From Chryseobacterium sp. POL2 (lineage in GTDB: Bacteria; Bacteroidota; Bacteroidia; Flavobacteriales; Weeksellaceae), in NCBI RefSeq assembly GCF_011058315.1, contig NZ_CP049298.1, positions 2,294,001 through 2,358,000 of the forward strand: a stretch of 64,000 bases of DNA, in the 5' to 3' direction. Both the position numbers and the translations under genes were made by a program. Positions 1 to 9,119 of the stretch are shown one piece after another. The notes below the pieces were generated by a model. It was not told where the DNA came from and searched no databases. It saw nothing but the letters and a program-made list of their open reading frames with translations. Positions within the stretch are counted from its first letter, which is position 1; the number at the start of each line of letters is the position of its first letter.

Positions 1-309
1 ATCTTTTAGCCAGTCCATTGAGAAAAATGTGAGCCCAAAAACTTTAAAGAAATAATCCATAAAGAACAGAAAAGTCACAAAAATCATGTAAGTAACTTGC
101 AACTTCAGCAGTCTGTAAAAGGTCTTTTCGATATTGGCGCCAGAAGTTATTCCACTCAAGGCATAAAACAAGATTACATCAAAAAACAACGACATCACAC
201 GAACTTCTGTTGGTACATAAAACTGACCCGACCAAAATACCGTATGGATAAAAATAACAGAAAGCGTTGCAAAACCTTTTGCAAAATCAATATATAAATC
301 TCTTTTCAT
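1..309 (-). CDS. Acyltransferase family (acyltransferase 3) membrane protein, 5' part only
   Basis: The gene starts at 309 on the minus strand and runs off the left edge, so only the first 103 residues are visible. They begin MKRDLYIDFAKGFATLSVIF and continue as hydrophobic segments separated by short charged stretches. The N-terminal R-x-x-x-I-D-F-x-K-G pattern followed by a first membrane helix ending in His is typical of acyltransferase 3 (OafB/NodX-like) integral membrane enzymes, which transfer acyl groups onto extracellular sugars. The substrate cannot be read from this part. It is divergent from mutL. Confidence 0.7.
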   Translation of the reverse strand, partial: MKRDLYIDFAKGFATLSVIFIHTVFWSGQFYVPTEVRVMSLFFDVILFYALSGITSGANIEKTFYRLLKLQVTYMIFVTFLFFMDYFFKVFGLTFFSMDWLKD

Positions 310-408
310 TAAAAATGCTATATATTAAAAATTAAAATACGACTAATTTTAGCCAACAATATACAACAGAATTGGCTTTTATTAAGATTATTTCACAAAC
401 ATTTAATT

Positions 409-438
409 TTTGAGCCTCGAATCTTATCCGTAATTTTG
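409..438 (+). promoter_or_regulatory. Bacteroidota-type promoter of the mutL operon
   Basis: TTTG at 409-412 is followed after 18 bases by TAATTTTG at 431-438, matching the Bacteroidota sigma-A consensus (TTTG / TAnnTTTG) in both sequence and spacing. The mutL ATG lies 17 bases downstream, which implies a very short leader. This is an exact motif match; transcription from it is inferred. Confidence 0.6.
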
Positions 439-455
439 GGAGTTAATTTTTTAGA

Positions 456-2243
456 ATGTCAGACATAATTCAACTTTTGCCAGATCACGTTGCTAACCAG
501 ATTGCCGCCGGAGAAGTGGTGCAACGGCCTGCGTCTATTGTTAAAGAATTGATGGAGAATGCTATAGATGCTGGCGCTAGCAAAATCGAATTAATTGTTC
601 GCGATGCAGGAAAAAATCTGATCCAAGTTGTTGACAATGGCGGTGGAATGTCCGATACCGATGCCAGATTGGCGTTCGAAAGACATGCTACTTCAAAAAT
701 AAGAAGTACCGAAGATATTTTTAAAATCGCTACCAAAGGTTTTCGTGGAGAGGCTTTGGCATCGATTGCTGCCGTGGCGCAAGTAGAGCTCCGAACCAAA
801 CAAAAAGATACAGCCGTAGGAACAAATATCTATATTGAAGGCGGCGAACTACAATTTCAAGAGCCGATACAGACTGCGGAAGGGTCTAATTTTTTAATTA
901 AAAATTTGTTTTTCAATGTTCCTGCTAGACGCAAGTTTTTGAAAAATGATAATATAGAATTCCGTCATATTATTGACGAATTTCAGCGCGTTGCTTTAGC
1001 GCATGAAAATGTAGAATTCGAAATGTTCCATAATGACGAGCCTATTTTTCGTTTGCGAAAAGGCGGGCAAATGCAGCGTATCGTGGAAGTTTTTGGAAGA
1101 AAAATACAACCACTTTTAATTCCCATAAAAGAAGACCTTGGCTGGGTAAGGCTTAACGGATTTGTGGCAAAACCCGAAGGTGCCAAAAAAACCAGAGGCG
1201 AACAATTTTTCTTTGTCAACGGAAGATACTTCAGAAGTCCTTATCTCAGCAAAGCGGTACAGGAAGCTTTTGAAGGCCTTTTGCAGCCTGGTTATATTCC
1301 GAGCTTTTTCTTGTTTTTAGAGCTTGATCCTGAGAAAATTGACGTTAATATTCATCCCCAAAAAACGGAAGTGAAATTTGAGGACGAAGCATTGATTTTT
1401 GCGTTGCTGAGATCAACAATTAAAAAAGCTTTAGGGATTTATAATATTGCGCCAAGTTTAGATTTTGACAGAGATCCTGCGATGGACGCTTTTTTCCAGG
1501 CACAACCGAGTAAAGCGAATCTTGAATCTGGAAGTTCTTCTTTTTCCAAAAATGTAAAGGTTGACAGAAGTTTTAATCCTTTCACATCCGAGAAGCCTTC
1601 GACAATAGAAAGTCTTAATCTTTCCGAAATGTACAATGCGGCAATACCAAGCGCGGAACCTTCGAAAATTAATCTTTTTGAGGACGATGATGATGACTTG
1701 GAAGAAGATCTTTTCCGACTTCCGAATGCCTATTGGCTTTTCAATAAAGAAGGAAAAACTTTTATGCTGGATTTGGGACGTATTCATCGGGTGATTTTGC
1801 AATCGCAACAAAAAGAATTTAAACCTAACAAAAATGGGCAACATTTGCTTTTTTCCATTGAATATCATCTCAACGAAATCGAAAAAAATAAATATAAATC
1901 CATTAAAAAATATTTGCCAGCTTTAGGTTTTGACATGATTCTTGCACAAGAGAATGTTTTGAGAATTAATGCAGTGCCAGAAGGTTTGAAAGAATCTGCT
2001 GTTGTAGGATTTTTAGAAAAAATATTTGAAATTTTAGAATACCGAACCGAAGATGAGTTTATGAATTTTTACCAAGATCAATGGTTAAAAGTCCATAGCA
2101 AATCGAAGTTTGATTTTATATACAAAACCGAAGTAGAACAGCTTATAAAAGATTTTATCGAGCTAGGATTTCCACAATATACCGTTACAGGAAAGAAATG
2201 TTTTGAGGAAATTCCGTTTGATGATTTTAAAAATAAATTTTAA
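456..2243 (+). CDS. mutL: DNA mismatch repair protein MutL
   Basis: MutL links MutS mismatch recognition to downstream repair. The N-terminal GHKL ATPase half is intact: ENAIDAGA (motif I), DNGGGM (motif II), HATSKI and FRGEALASI (motif III). A variable acidic linker (around residues 340-420) leads to the C-terminal dimerisation domain. At residues 439-447, where endonuclease-type MutL proteins carry a DQHxxxxR/E metal motif, this protein has DLGRIHRVI, so the His and the downstream acidic residues are missing. Length (595 aa) is normal. It is first in a packed operon with rhomboid, EEP and lipoprotein genes. Confidence 0.95.
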   Translation: MSDIIQLLPDHVANQIAAGEVVQRPASIVKELMENAIDAGASKIELIVRDAGKNLIQVVDNGGGMSDTDARLAFERHATSKIRSTEDIFKIATKGFRGEALASIAAVAQVELRTKQKDTAVGTNIYIEGGELQFQEPIQTAEGSNFLIKNLFFNVPARRKFLKNDNIEFRHIIDEFQRVALAHENVEFEMFHNDEPIFRLRKGGQMQRIVEVFGRKIQPLLIPIKEDLGWVRLNGFVAKPEGAKKTRGEQFFFVNGRYFRSPYLSKAVQEAFEGLLQPGYIPSFFLFLELDPEKIDVNIHPQKTEVKFEDEALIFALLRSTIKKALGIYNIAPSLDFDRDPAMDAFFQAQPSKANLESGSSSFSKNVKVDRSFNPFTSEKPSTIESLNLSEMYNAAIPSAEPSKINLFEDDDDDLEEDLFRLPNAYWLFNKEGKTFMLDLGRIHRVILQSQQKEFKPNKNGQHLLFSIEYHLNEIEKNKYKSIKKYLPALGFDMILAQENVLRINAVPEGLKESAVVGFLEKIFEILEYRTEDEFMNFYQDQWLKVHSKSKFDFIYKTEVEQLIKDFIELGFPQYTVTGKKCFEEIPFDDFKNKF

Positions 2244-2246
2244 TTT

Positions 2247-2999
2247 ATGTTTCAGAATATTACCCCGATAACCAAAAATATTATCATTATCAATGTTGTA
2301 GTTTTTGTGCTTGTATCGCTTGCTGGCAATTACGGATTACAAATTGGAAATTGGCTAGCTGGTTATTTTCCATTGTCTCCCAATTTCAGATCTTGGCAAA
2401 TTATCACACACATGTTTATGCATGGCGGGATTATGCATATTGCTTTTAATATGTTAACCTTGTTAAGTTTTGGACCTGTTTTGGAACAAGTTTTGGGTGG
2501 GAAAAAATTTACAATTTTGTATTTCTTAGCTGGTCTAGGTGGATTTGCGTTGTATAATATTATTAACATGGTTGAGGCTTTCCAGATTACCCAATTTTTG
2601 AAAGACAATGACTATAACATCAACGAAGTCTATAAGTATGCAACATTGGGCTATGTTGGAGAAATGCCAATTAGCTCCAATAATCCAAGTGTTCTGGAAA
2701 AAGCCCAAAGTTTATTCAATTTGTTAAGAACGCCTATGGTAGGTGCATCGGGTGCGATATTCGGAGTTGTTGCGGCTTTTTCTACTTTGTTTCCAAATGC
2801 CAAACTCATGTTCATGTTTATTCCAGCGCCTATTAAAGCTAAGTATCTTTTGCCAATTATTATTTTGGGTTCTATATTTTTAGGAATTGGACAATTCAGT
2901 TGGGATAATGTCGCGCACTTTGCCCACATTGGCGGTGCTATTGTAGGCTACCTTTATATCAGACATTGGAAAAAAAACAATAATTATATTGGCGGTTAA
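2247..2999 (+). CDS. Rhomboid family intramembrane serine protease
   Basis: A 250-aa polytopic protein with the rhomboid signature. The catalytic serine sits in GASG (S168), and the His partner is in HFAHIGGAIVGY (H227 most likely). An H-x-x-F-N motif (HIAFNM) lies in the second membrane segment. Such proteases cleave transmembrane segments within the inner membrane; the substrate is unknown. The start follows the mutL stop by 3 bases, and the next gene overlaps its stop by 1 base (TAATG), so translation is probably coupled. A second, divergent rhomboid is at 15675-16451. Confidence 0.92.
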   Translation: MFQNITPITKNIIIINVVVFVLVSLAGNYGLQIGNWLAGYFPLSPNFRSWQIITHMFMHGGIMHIAFNMLTLLSFGPVLEQVLGGKKFTILYFLAGLGGFALYNIINMVEAFQITQFLKDNDYNINEVYKYATLGYVGEMPISSNNPSVLEKAQSLFNLLRTPMVGASGAIFGVVAAFSTLFPNAKLMFMFIPAPIKAKYLLPIIILGSIFLGIGQFSWDNVAHFAHIGGAIVGYLYIRHWKKNNNYIGG

Positions 3000-3988
3000 T
3001 GAAGTTTTTTAATTTCATTTTAAGTTTATTGCATTTACTGATAACGCTGATGTTATTGGCATGTCTTGCCAATGCTTACATTTCGCCTAGCCAATTATCA
3101 TTATTAAATCTTCTCTCTTTGGGCTTTCCGGTTTTAATGATTCTGAATGTTTTATTATGCATTTATTGGATTATTTTATTTAAAAAAAGAGCGATTTTAT
3201 TTTTAGTGATTTCCATATTTTTTATCACGCCAACACGCCGTTGGATCAACTATTCCCCAGAGAAAAAAGACAAGTCTGACTTTAGCATGATGACTTTCAA
3301 CATCAAAAACGGAACCATGGGAAAAGAAGATGTGGAACGTTATATCAACGAGAAAGACGTAGATCTTGTCTTTTTGCAAGAAGCATCATTAGAACTTAAT
3401 CTTCCTAATTATCCATATAAAGTCGACCAATTTTCACAAATAAGATGTTATTCGAAATTTCCAATAGAAAAATTTGAGGATATTAAAACCCAAGTCGATA
3501 TTGGCAATAGTTTTTATGCGGATATTAAAATCGGATCTAAGACGATTCGTTTTGTGAATATCTATATGGAGCCTTTCCAAATCGATAAACAAATGGTGCG
3601 ACCAACACGTTCGATGGACGAAAACGAAGCTAAAGCCAAAAGTTTGGTTAGAAAGATGTTGCCTATTTTTAAAGAACATCAAATACAAATGCAGAATACA
3701 ATGGCTTATGTAGATAATTCGCCTCATCCGGTCGTGTTTGTAGGTGATTTTAATGCGGTGCCTAACTCTTATGAATATTATACCGCTTCCAAAAACCTGA
3801 AAGATTCTTTCCTAGAAGCAGGAATCGGCAGCGGGACAAGCTTTCATGAGTTTAAATTTCCAATAAAAATTGATCATATCTTCACGTCAAAATCTATAAA
3901 AACTTTAAATTATAAAGTGGATAGAAGTGTTCATGTTTCGGATCATTTTCCAGTTTTAGCCAGTTTTAAATTTCAGGATAGCTTATGA
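2999..3988 (+). CDS. Membrane-anchored endonuclease/exonuclease/phosphatase (EEP) family protein
   Basis: About 85 residues with two or three membrane helices precede an EEP (DNase I-like) domain. Visible EEP motifs are MTFNIKNG, the metal-binding Glu in DLVFLQEAS, GDFNAVPNS (catalytic Asp and Asn), IDHIFTS and the terminal SDHFPV (Asp-His). The catalytic set looks complete, with the domain probably facing the periplasm. Members hydrolyse phosphodiester or phosphomonoester bonds in DNA, sphingolipids or inositol phosphates, and the substrate cannot be told here. It is a middle gene of the mutL operon, with overlapping start and stop at both ends. Confidence 0.88.
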   Translation: MKFFNFILSLLHLLITLMLLACLANAYISPSQLSLLNLLSLGFPVLMILNVLLCIYWIILFKKRAILFLVISIFFITPTRRWINYSPEKKDKSDFSMMTFNIKNGTMGKEDVERYINEKDVDLVFLQEASLELNLPNYPYKVDQFSQIRCYSKFPIEKFEDIKTQVDIGNSFYADIKIGSKTIRFVNIYMEPFQIDKQMVRPTRSMDENEAKAKSLVRKMLPIFKEHQIQMQNTMAYVDNSPHPVVFVGDFNAVPNSYEYYTASKNLKDSFLEAGIGSGTSFHEFKFPIKIDHIFTSKSIKTLNYKVDRSVHVSDHFPVLASFKFQDSL

Positions 3989-4323
3989 AAAATCTAATGT
4001 TGCTAATATTCTTAATCGCCGCTTCTTGTTCAAAAAAAGCTCCAGAAACAACAATGTCGGAGAAGCCCGAAGTTTTGGATTATGATACAACCGCAATCGA
4101 CTCTTTCGCGCCTGGAGCAACACCAGCGAATATGCTTCCAAAAGTTATCAAGGTAAAAGATAGTGCAAAAGAAGCTAAAAAGAAAGTACTCGAAGCTCAA
4201 ATAAAAGAACTCGAAAAAAAGGAACTCGAAAAAAAGAAAGCTGAAGAAAAGCAAAAAACAAAAGATAAAGAAAAGCAAAAAGCTTTGGAAACCTCACTTC
4301 CAACTGAACAATCAGCAATATAA
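3985..4323 (+). CDS. Small lipoprotein with a Lys/Glu-rich coiled-coil tail
   Basis: The 112-aa product begins with a lipoprotein signal ending in AASC (Cys about residue 15). After an acidic/Ser/Pro linker, the C-terminal half is almost entirely K, E, A and L in alternating blocks, probably a charged coiled coil. It shares a 4-base ATGA overlap with the EEP gene, so it is the last gene of the mutL operon, and a terminator follows. No family was recognised; a role in the envelope is inferred from the signal only. Confidence 0.75.
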   Translation: MKNLMLLIFLIAASCSKKAPETTMSEKPEVLDYDTTAIDSFAPGATPANMLPKVIKVKDSAKEAKKKVLEAQIKELEKKELEKKKAEEKQKTKDKEKQKALETSLPTEQSAI

Positions 4324-4362
4324 AAAAAGCTGTCTAATAAATTTAGGCAGCTTTTCTATTTC
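4323..4362. terminator. Bidirectional terminator between the mutL operon and porW
   Basis: The inverted repeat AAAAGCTG ... CAGCTTTT with a loop near 4333-4347 has A-rich and T-rich flanks on both sides. It lies between two convergent genes, so it probably serves both. Confidence 0.65.
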
Positions 4363-4366
4363 TTTT

Positions 4367-6889
4367 TTACAGTTGCATTTGTATGCTCTCTGTTGCAGGC
4401 TGAGCTTGTATTTGTCGCATTTTTGGCGAAGCCTCAATGTTATTATTTTTTCCTGGACGAACAGGTCGTCGCGGTTGATTTTCTTTTTTACCCTGATCTA
4501 ATAATTCGTTGTTGTCCGTTGGCGTTGTTTCCGGATTGGTCGGTGCTAAAGCTTTACCCTCACCGTCTGTAAGTTCCAATTTGACATCGCTTTTCAGATG
4601 TTTCAAAAGTTCTTTAGCTTTTATTCCTTCAGGTGTTTTGGCATAATTCAGAACGATTTGCTCTAGCTGAAGAATCATGATTTCTTTGCCCGCAGATTTT
4701 CCTGCATTGTAAGCATTTAGTAAATAAAACTTCGGAATCAAAGCGTCCTTTTTATTGTCTTCAATGGCTTTGTGGATGAGGTTTGTAGAAGCTTGGTATT
4801 TCCCATCTATATGAAGTTGGTAGGCTTCTTCGTACAATTTTTGAACTTCTTCTGACGATTTATTAAAATTTTTGTCCCTCGGGTTTTTCACAAATTCGGC
4901 GTAAGAAGTATATGGATATTTTTCTAAAATTAAATTCTTAGCACGTTCAGCTGCTTGTGGATTTTTTTCATAATTAATTACAAAAGCTTGATAAAGGGCT
5001 TTCAGTTCTGTGTCTTCATCGGTTTTAGAATCAACAAGGTCGTAAAGCGTTTTGGTTGCTAATTTAGAATTTCCGAAGAAGTTTTCAAACATTATTCCCA
5101 GACCTAGACTTGCTGTATCTCTATCTTTTTTAAGCTTAGCAATTTCGGATGTTTTGGTCGGGATTTTTTCGGTGTAGAAACTTGGTTCAAAACGGCGTGG
5201 ATCTGGTGCTGCGCTAATTCCCAAAGCATCATTTTTAAGATCTTCAATCGTTTGAGATTTTGCAGAATAACGCCAATTGTCAGCTAGTGTTCTGTTGCCC
5301 CAAATTTGTTTAAAGTTATTTTCTCCTCGCGGAATATTGTTGGTATTAGCAAAATAAAATGTGCTCTTGTTTTCGCCGCCCATGTTGATGTCTCCGAAGG
5401 TTCCGCCGCCAGAATTGGCAAACATCGAATTAGCATTATAATCGCCCGTGTCAAAACCTTTGGAACGTTCTGCTCTTTTTCTTTCGAGCTCTTCTGCAGC
5501 TTCTTTTGCTTTTAGTTTGTCGATATGTTTTGTGAAATAAGCGTCTTGTTGTTCTTTTGTCATGTTAGTCAACGCAAGAATACTATCGTTTTTCTTGATC
5601 AAATAGTAGTTTTTTGACAGCTTTTTGATGTTGGTGGTTAGCTCTGTCAAACGTTGTTTTTCTGGAGCGTATGTCATTACCGCCAATGCACTGTCGTAGT
5701 AAGCGCCCGCTGTTAAGTAATCATCTTCTTCAAAATATTTTTTTCCAATTTGTGAGAATGCTAGACCTCGGATTTGTGGATCGGATACTTTTTCTGAAAT
5801 CGATTTTCTAAACAAAGAGTCTGCGTCTTTTCCTTGTTTCGCATTCTGAGCCAAAAGTCCCATGGCGTAATACAATTCGTTTTTACGAGAGGCATAAGTT
5901 CCTTTTTTAGAAATCTTTTCTAAATAAGCCATTGCATCGGCATAGCTGTCATTAGAAGTGTCAAAAGTTTTAGCGATTTGGATTTGCGTTTTCACTTCAA
6001 ATTCATAATCGTATGCATATTTGTAAGCAGTTGTAAAAGAATCTCTTGCGTCTTGTTTTTGTCCCAGTTCCGACAAGATTTGGCCTCGCAAATAAGCGAT
6101 TCTACTTTTAATTTTACGTGTTTTATTGTACTCGAATGCTTCTTCTAATTCTTTAATCGCATCATTTTTTTTGCCCCATTTTAGTAACATTTCCGAATAG
6201 AAGATGCTTAAAGTTCTTTTTTCTTCTTTGTTAAGTTTTTCCTCTTTAAGTTCCGCAAATAGTTTATCGGCTTTTTGATAATCTTTAAGTTTTGCATACA
6301 GTTGAGCCTGATAAATTCTTGCTGTATTAATGCGTTTGTGTTTTGGCATATTGTTAAAAATATAACCTAAAGTGTCCAAAGCCTCAAGATATTTGTTTTG
6401 ATACAATCTAGATTTTGTCAACAACATATAAGCGTCGAACATATAAGAATTCTTCTCAACACCATTTACCAATACCGAGTTTTTAGAAATCGTTTTTATC
6501 GCTTTGGCTTCAGCAATTTGTAGAATTGTTGCACCTTTTGTAGAGTTTGGCCTTGTGGTCGTACTGCTGAAACCAGAGTTGGAATTGGCATTGGGTGAGC
6601 CTGGACCTTTAGCGGTGCCCAAGTCGCTCATTGGATTTCCTGCACCAAAACTGGTAACTTCCGAGGCAATATCTTCGGTTGTTAAAATGGGAATATAGGG
6701 TTCGTAAAAGTTGTCTTTGAAACTTTTTGTACGGTTTTGCATTTCTGTGTTGAAGGCTTCCTTACTATTAAACATGGTATTGTAATAGGTCGAGAAACGG
6801 TTCATGGGGCCACTCTTCGTTTTCTTTTTACGAGGATTACAAGAGGCAACAGCAAAGATAGAAAGTATAATTAGGGCGAATTTTCTCAT
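4367..6889 (-). CDS. porW: Type IX secretion system periplasmic lipoprotein PorW/SprE (TPR protein)
   Basis: An 840-aa lipoprotein: signal peptide with lipobox VASC (Cys17), then the NRFSTYYNTMFN stretch typical of the PorW/SprE family. A long helical region follows with tetratricopeptide-like repeats (roughly residues 150-420 and 620-740). The tail is Pro/Gln/Asn-rich. SprE/PorW is required for protein secretion through the type IX system and for gliding in Flavobacterium; this is family knowledge, and gliding by this organism is not shown. It appears to be transcribed alone, with about 100 bases upstream before maf. Confidence 0.85.
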   Translation of the reverse strand: MRKFALIILSIFAVASCNPRKKKTKSGPMNRFSTYYNTMFNSKEAFNTEMQNRTKSFKDNFYEPYIPILTTEDIASEVTSFGAGNPMSDLGTAKGPGSPNANSNSGFSSTTTRPNSTKGATILQIAEAKAIKTISKNSVLVNGVEKNSYMFDAYMLLTKSRLYQNKYLEALDTLGYIFNNMPKHKRINTARIYQAQLYAKLKDYQKADKLFAELKEEKLNKEEKRTLSIFYSEMLLKWGKKNDAIKELEEAFEYNKTRKIKSRIAYLRGQILSELGQKQDARDSFTTAYKYAYDYEFEVKTQIQIAKTFDTSNDSYADAMAYLEKISKKGTYASRKNELYYAMGLLAQNAKQGKDADSLFRKSISEKVSDPQIRGLAFSQIGKKYFEEDDYLTAGAYYDSALAVMTYAPEKQRLTELTTNIKKLSKNYYLIKKNDSILALTNMTKEQQDAYFTKHIDKLKAKEAAEELERKRAERSKGFDTGDYNANSMFANSGGGTFGDINMGGENKSTFYFANTNNIPRGENNFKQIWGNRTLADNWRYSAKSQTIEDLKNDALGISAAPDPRRFEPSFYTEKIPTKTSEIAKLKKDRDTASLGLGIMFENFFGNSKLATKTLYDLVDSKTDEDTELKALYQAFVINYEKNPQAAERAKNLILEKYPYTSYAEFVKNPRDKNFNKSSEEVQKLYEEAYQLHIDGKYQASTNLIHKAIEDNKKDALIPKFYLLNAYNAGKSAGKEIMILQLEQIVLNYAKTPEGIKAKELLKHLKSDVKLELTDGEGKALAPTNPETTPTDNNELLDQGKKENQPRRPVRPGKNNNIEASPKMRQIQAQPATESIQMQL

Positions 6890-6988
6890 TTAAGTAGATA
6901 ACTTGCTAAAGGGCAATTTATTATTTAAAATATTAATTTTTGTAAAAATAATGTTTTTCTTTTTAAGAATCGGTGTTAAATTAACAAA

Positions 6989-7555
6989 TCAACTCACAGG
7001 AAAGTATTTTGATAAATATTGATAAACCCAATGTGTCGGCAATCCCATAATGCTGTAATAGCTTCCTTTGATCTCGGCAATTTTTGCCATACCCATCCAC
7101 TCTTGTATGCCATAGCTTCCCGCTTTATCAAATGGTTTGAAGTTTTTAATGTAAAAACTAATTTCCTCTTCAGATATTTCGTGAAAGCTAACATCAGCAC
7201 AATCGGTTTCTACAATAGTTTCCGAAGTGGTTTTAATGCATATCGCGGTATATACCTGATGCGTTTTTCCTGAAAGTTTTGATAACATTTCAAAAGCTTT
7301 TTCTTCGGACTTTGGTTTTAATAAAATCTCATTGTCCAACGCAACGATGGTATCAGAAGTTAATAATATTTCGTCATCTTTTAATTCCAGATAGGCTTCA
7401 GCTTTTGTTTTGGCAACATAGGCTGCAATATCTTTGGTGTTTAAAGTTTCCGAATAAGATTCGTCACAATTTATTTTCACAACTTCAAAAGGAAAACCTA
7501 TAGATTTTAACAATTCTTGACGTCTAGGAGATGCCGAGGCTAGTAACAATTTCAT
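6989..7555 (-). CDS. maf: Maf family nucleoside triphosphate pyrophosphatase
   Basis: Maf proteins hydrolyse non-canonical or excess nucleotides (dTTP/UTP or m7GTP) to monophosphates. The protein opens with MKLLLASASPRRQELL, carrying the SxSPRR phosphate-binding motif, and has TSDTIVA (catalytic Asp) near residue 75. This start is preferred because it sits one base after the kdsC stop and places SASPRR near residue 7, as in the family. A start at 7579 would add eight residues and overlap kdsC. Which substrate subgroup it belongs to was not decided. Confidence 0.9.
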   Translation of the reverse strand: MKLLLASASPRRQELLKSIGFPFEVVKINCDESYSETLNTKDIAAYVAKTKAEAYLELKDDEILLTSDTIVALDNEILLKPKSEEKAFEMLSKLSGKTHQVYTAICIKTTSETIVETDCADVSFHEISEEEISFYIKNFKPFDKAGSYGIQEWMGMAKIAEIKGSYYSIMGLPTHWVYQYLSKYFPVS

Positions 7556-7556
7556 C

Positions 7557-8078
7557 TTAAGTGGATTTGGTGTCATCATCGAGATGCCAACGATTTTGTA
7601 TTTTCATAACCTGTTCTATGACATCACGTACGGCGCCTTTGCCTCCTTCTATAGGAGAAATGTAATTGGCAATTTCTTTAACTTCGGGAACGGCATTGGC
7701 GGGCGCTGCAGCAATAGCAACTTGCTTCATGATTCCAATATCTGGAATGTCGTCGCCCATCATAAGAACTTTGTCGTCATCTATGAGATATTTTAGTTTA
7801 AAATCTGCGTAATCTGACAGCTTATGTGCCGATTTGGGATAATAATCTTTGATGCCCAAATATTCTATCCTGTTGCGAACCATAGGATCGTCGCCGCCTG
7901 TAATAACTGCGATTTTGTAACCTGCTTTTATGGCTTTTACTACAGCATAGCCATCGAGAACATTCATGACACGTGCCATGCTTTTGTCTGGCAAAAGGTA
8001 AACGCTACCATCTGTGAATACGCCATCGACGTCAAACACGAAAGCGCGGATATTTTTTAGTTTTTCTAAATAACTCAT
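7557..8078 (-). CDS. kdsC: KdsC-like HAD phosphatase (3-deoxy-manno-octulosonate-8-phosphate phosphatase)
   Basis: A 173-aa capless HAD phosphatase: DxDGVFTDG (nucleophile motif, FDVDGVFTDG), VITGGDD (motif II region) and MGDDIPDIG (acidic motif IV). Small C0-type HADs of this size act on KDO-8-phosphate in lipopolysaccharide core synthesis; some relatives sit in sialic-acid or legionaminic-acid pathways, so the substrate is inferred. It is followed by maf with a 1-base gap. A terminator hairpin lies directly in front of its start codon. Confidence 0.85.
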   Translation of the reverse strand: MSYLEKLKNIRAFVFDVDGVFTDGSVYLLPDKSMARVMNVLDGYAVVKAIKAGYKIAVITGGDDPMVRNRIEYLGIKDYYPKSAHKLSDYADFKLKYLIDDDKVLMMGDDIPDIGIMKQVAIAAAPANAVPEVKEIANYISPIEGGKGAVRDVIEQVMKIQNRWHLDDDTKST

Positions 8079-8083
8079 TTTAT

Positions 8084-8109
8084 AAAAAAATCCCTTTTAG
8101 TAAGGGATT
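8084..8109 (-). terminator. Rho-independent terminator of the GLPGLI gene, abutting the kdsC start
   Basis: On the minus strand AATCCCTT and AAGGGATT form an 8-bp stem with a 5-base loop, followed by seven T. The T run ends only about 5 bases before the kdsC ATG (8078). Confidence 0.6.
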
Positions 8110-8148
8110 ATAAAAATAGTAAATATTGGCGAATATAAATGTTTTAGC

Positions 8149-9042
8149 TTAAGGGAACAAACTCGGCTCTATCGGATTGTTATTATTTTTGATGTTTTCG
8201 CGCTGGGTTTTTTCCATACTGCGGATGATTTCATTAGGATCGCTAATTTCCTTTCCATTAATATTAAGTTTCATCTTAACATTGCCTTGTCCCAACGTTT
8301 GGCGCATATCTTTAACAGGATCATTTTTATATTCTTTCCAAAGTTGTAAGAATTTCGCTTCATTAACATCTATGGATTTGTCATTGCTACCTCCGATGAT
8401 GACCATCGTTCTGCTAGAAGTCGTGTTGTCTGCACTTTCTTTAATTTCGACGTCATCGAATTTTTTAATGCCCGAAAATTTATAAATATGCGTTTTGGTC
8501 GCGTCTTCCATTTCTAATATTAATCCTGGAAGCCCAGAGAATTTATAAGGCCCATCTTGGAAAGGAAGCTCTTGGGTGAACCAAGCCGTCCAACTTCTTC
8601 CACCGAAATCCGTTGTTGCTTTTTGAACAGTGAATTTGTCAATTTTTTTTGTTTCAGAATCTATTTTCCAAACAATAGGTTTTTCATTCTTTATAGCGTA
8701 ATTGTTTCTATTAATTGGCATTTTAAGAACGATATCAAAATTAGGATAAGATTTGGTGACCTGATATTTTACCAAGCCGGGATTTGTCCCGCGAAAGTTG
8801 ATGTTGATACTTCCAGATGCACGCATTTTTTTGAAATAATCATCACGGAGCGAGTCGGACAAAAATTGTTTCTGGCTATAAAACTTGCTGCCATCTTTTC
8901 GAATGTCAAGAAAGACGATTTCTTTTTTGATGCTGTCTTTTTGATTGATGTTTGGAACGAATTGATAATCGTAAGCAATGCGTGTCCCTTGCCCATACAT
9001 TATGGTGGCAAAGAATAAAAATAAGATGTGGATGTTTTTCAT
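8149..9042 (-). CDS. GLPGLI family exported protein
   Basis: The family is named for a conserved motif visible here as FSGLPGLILEMED in the middle of the protein. A cleavable signal peptide starts at MKNIHILFLFF and ends near GQG. A start 14 codons upstream (9084) is open but puts charged and aromatic residues before the signal, so 9042 is preferred. GLPGLI proteins are secreted Bacteroidota proteins of unknown function and are often found next to TonB-type outer-membrane proteins, as here (next gene upstream). Confidence 0.85.
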   Translation of the reverse strand: MKNIHILFLFFATIMYGQGTRIAYDYQFVPNINQKDSIKKEIVFLDIRKDGSKFYSQKQFLSDSLRDDYFKKMRASGSININFRGTNPGLVKYQVTKSYPNFDIVLKMPINRNNYAIKNEKPIVWKIDSETKKIDKFTVQKATTDFGGRSWTAWFTQELPFQDGPYKFSGLPGLILEMEDATKTHIYKFSGIKKFDDVEIKESADNTTSSRTMVIIGGSNDKSIDVNEAKFLQLWKEYKNDPVKDMRQTLGQGNVKMKLNINGKEISDPNEIIRSMEKTQRENIKNNNNPIEPSLFP

Positions 9043-9119
9043 GACTAAGAAATTAGTGATACGAATGTAAAAAATATTCCGCAATCTTTCAGCGAAATAT
9101 TTTATTTTTTTAAAAAGTT

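Noticed and set aside
97-297. Plus-strand frame of 66 codons near the left edge
   Set aside because: It is antisense to the acyltransferase gene, which has clear family motifs; the plus-strand frame is Lys/Arg-rich with no motif.
1458-1868. 136-codon minus-strand frame
   Set aside because: It is the shadow of the low-complexity linker region of mutL.
8557-9018. 153-codon plus-strand frame
   Set aside because: It is the antisense shadow of the GLPGLI gene, without recognisable motifs.
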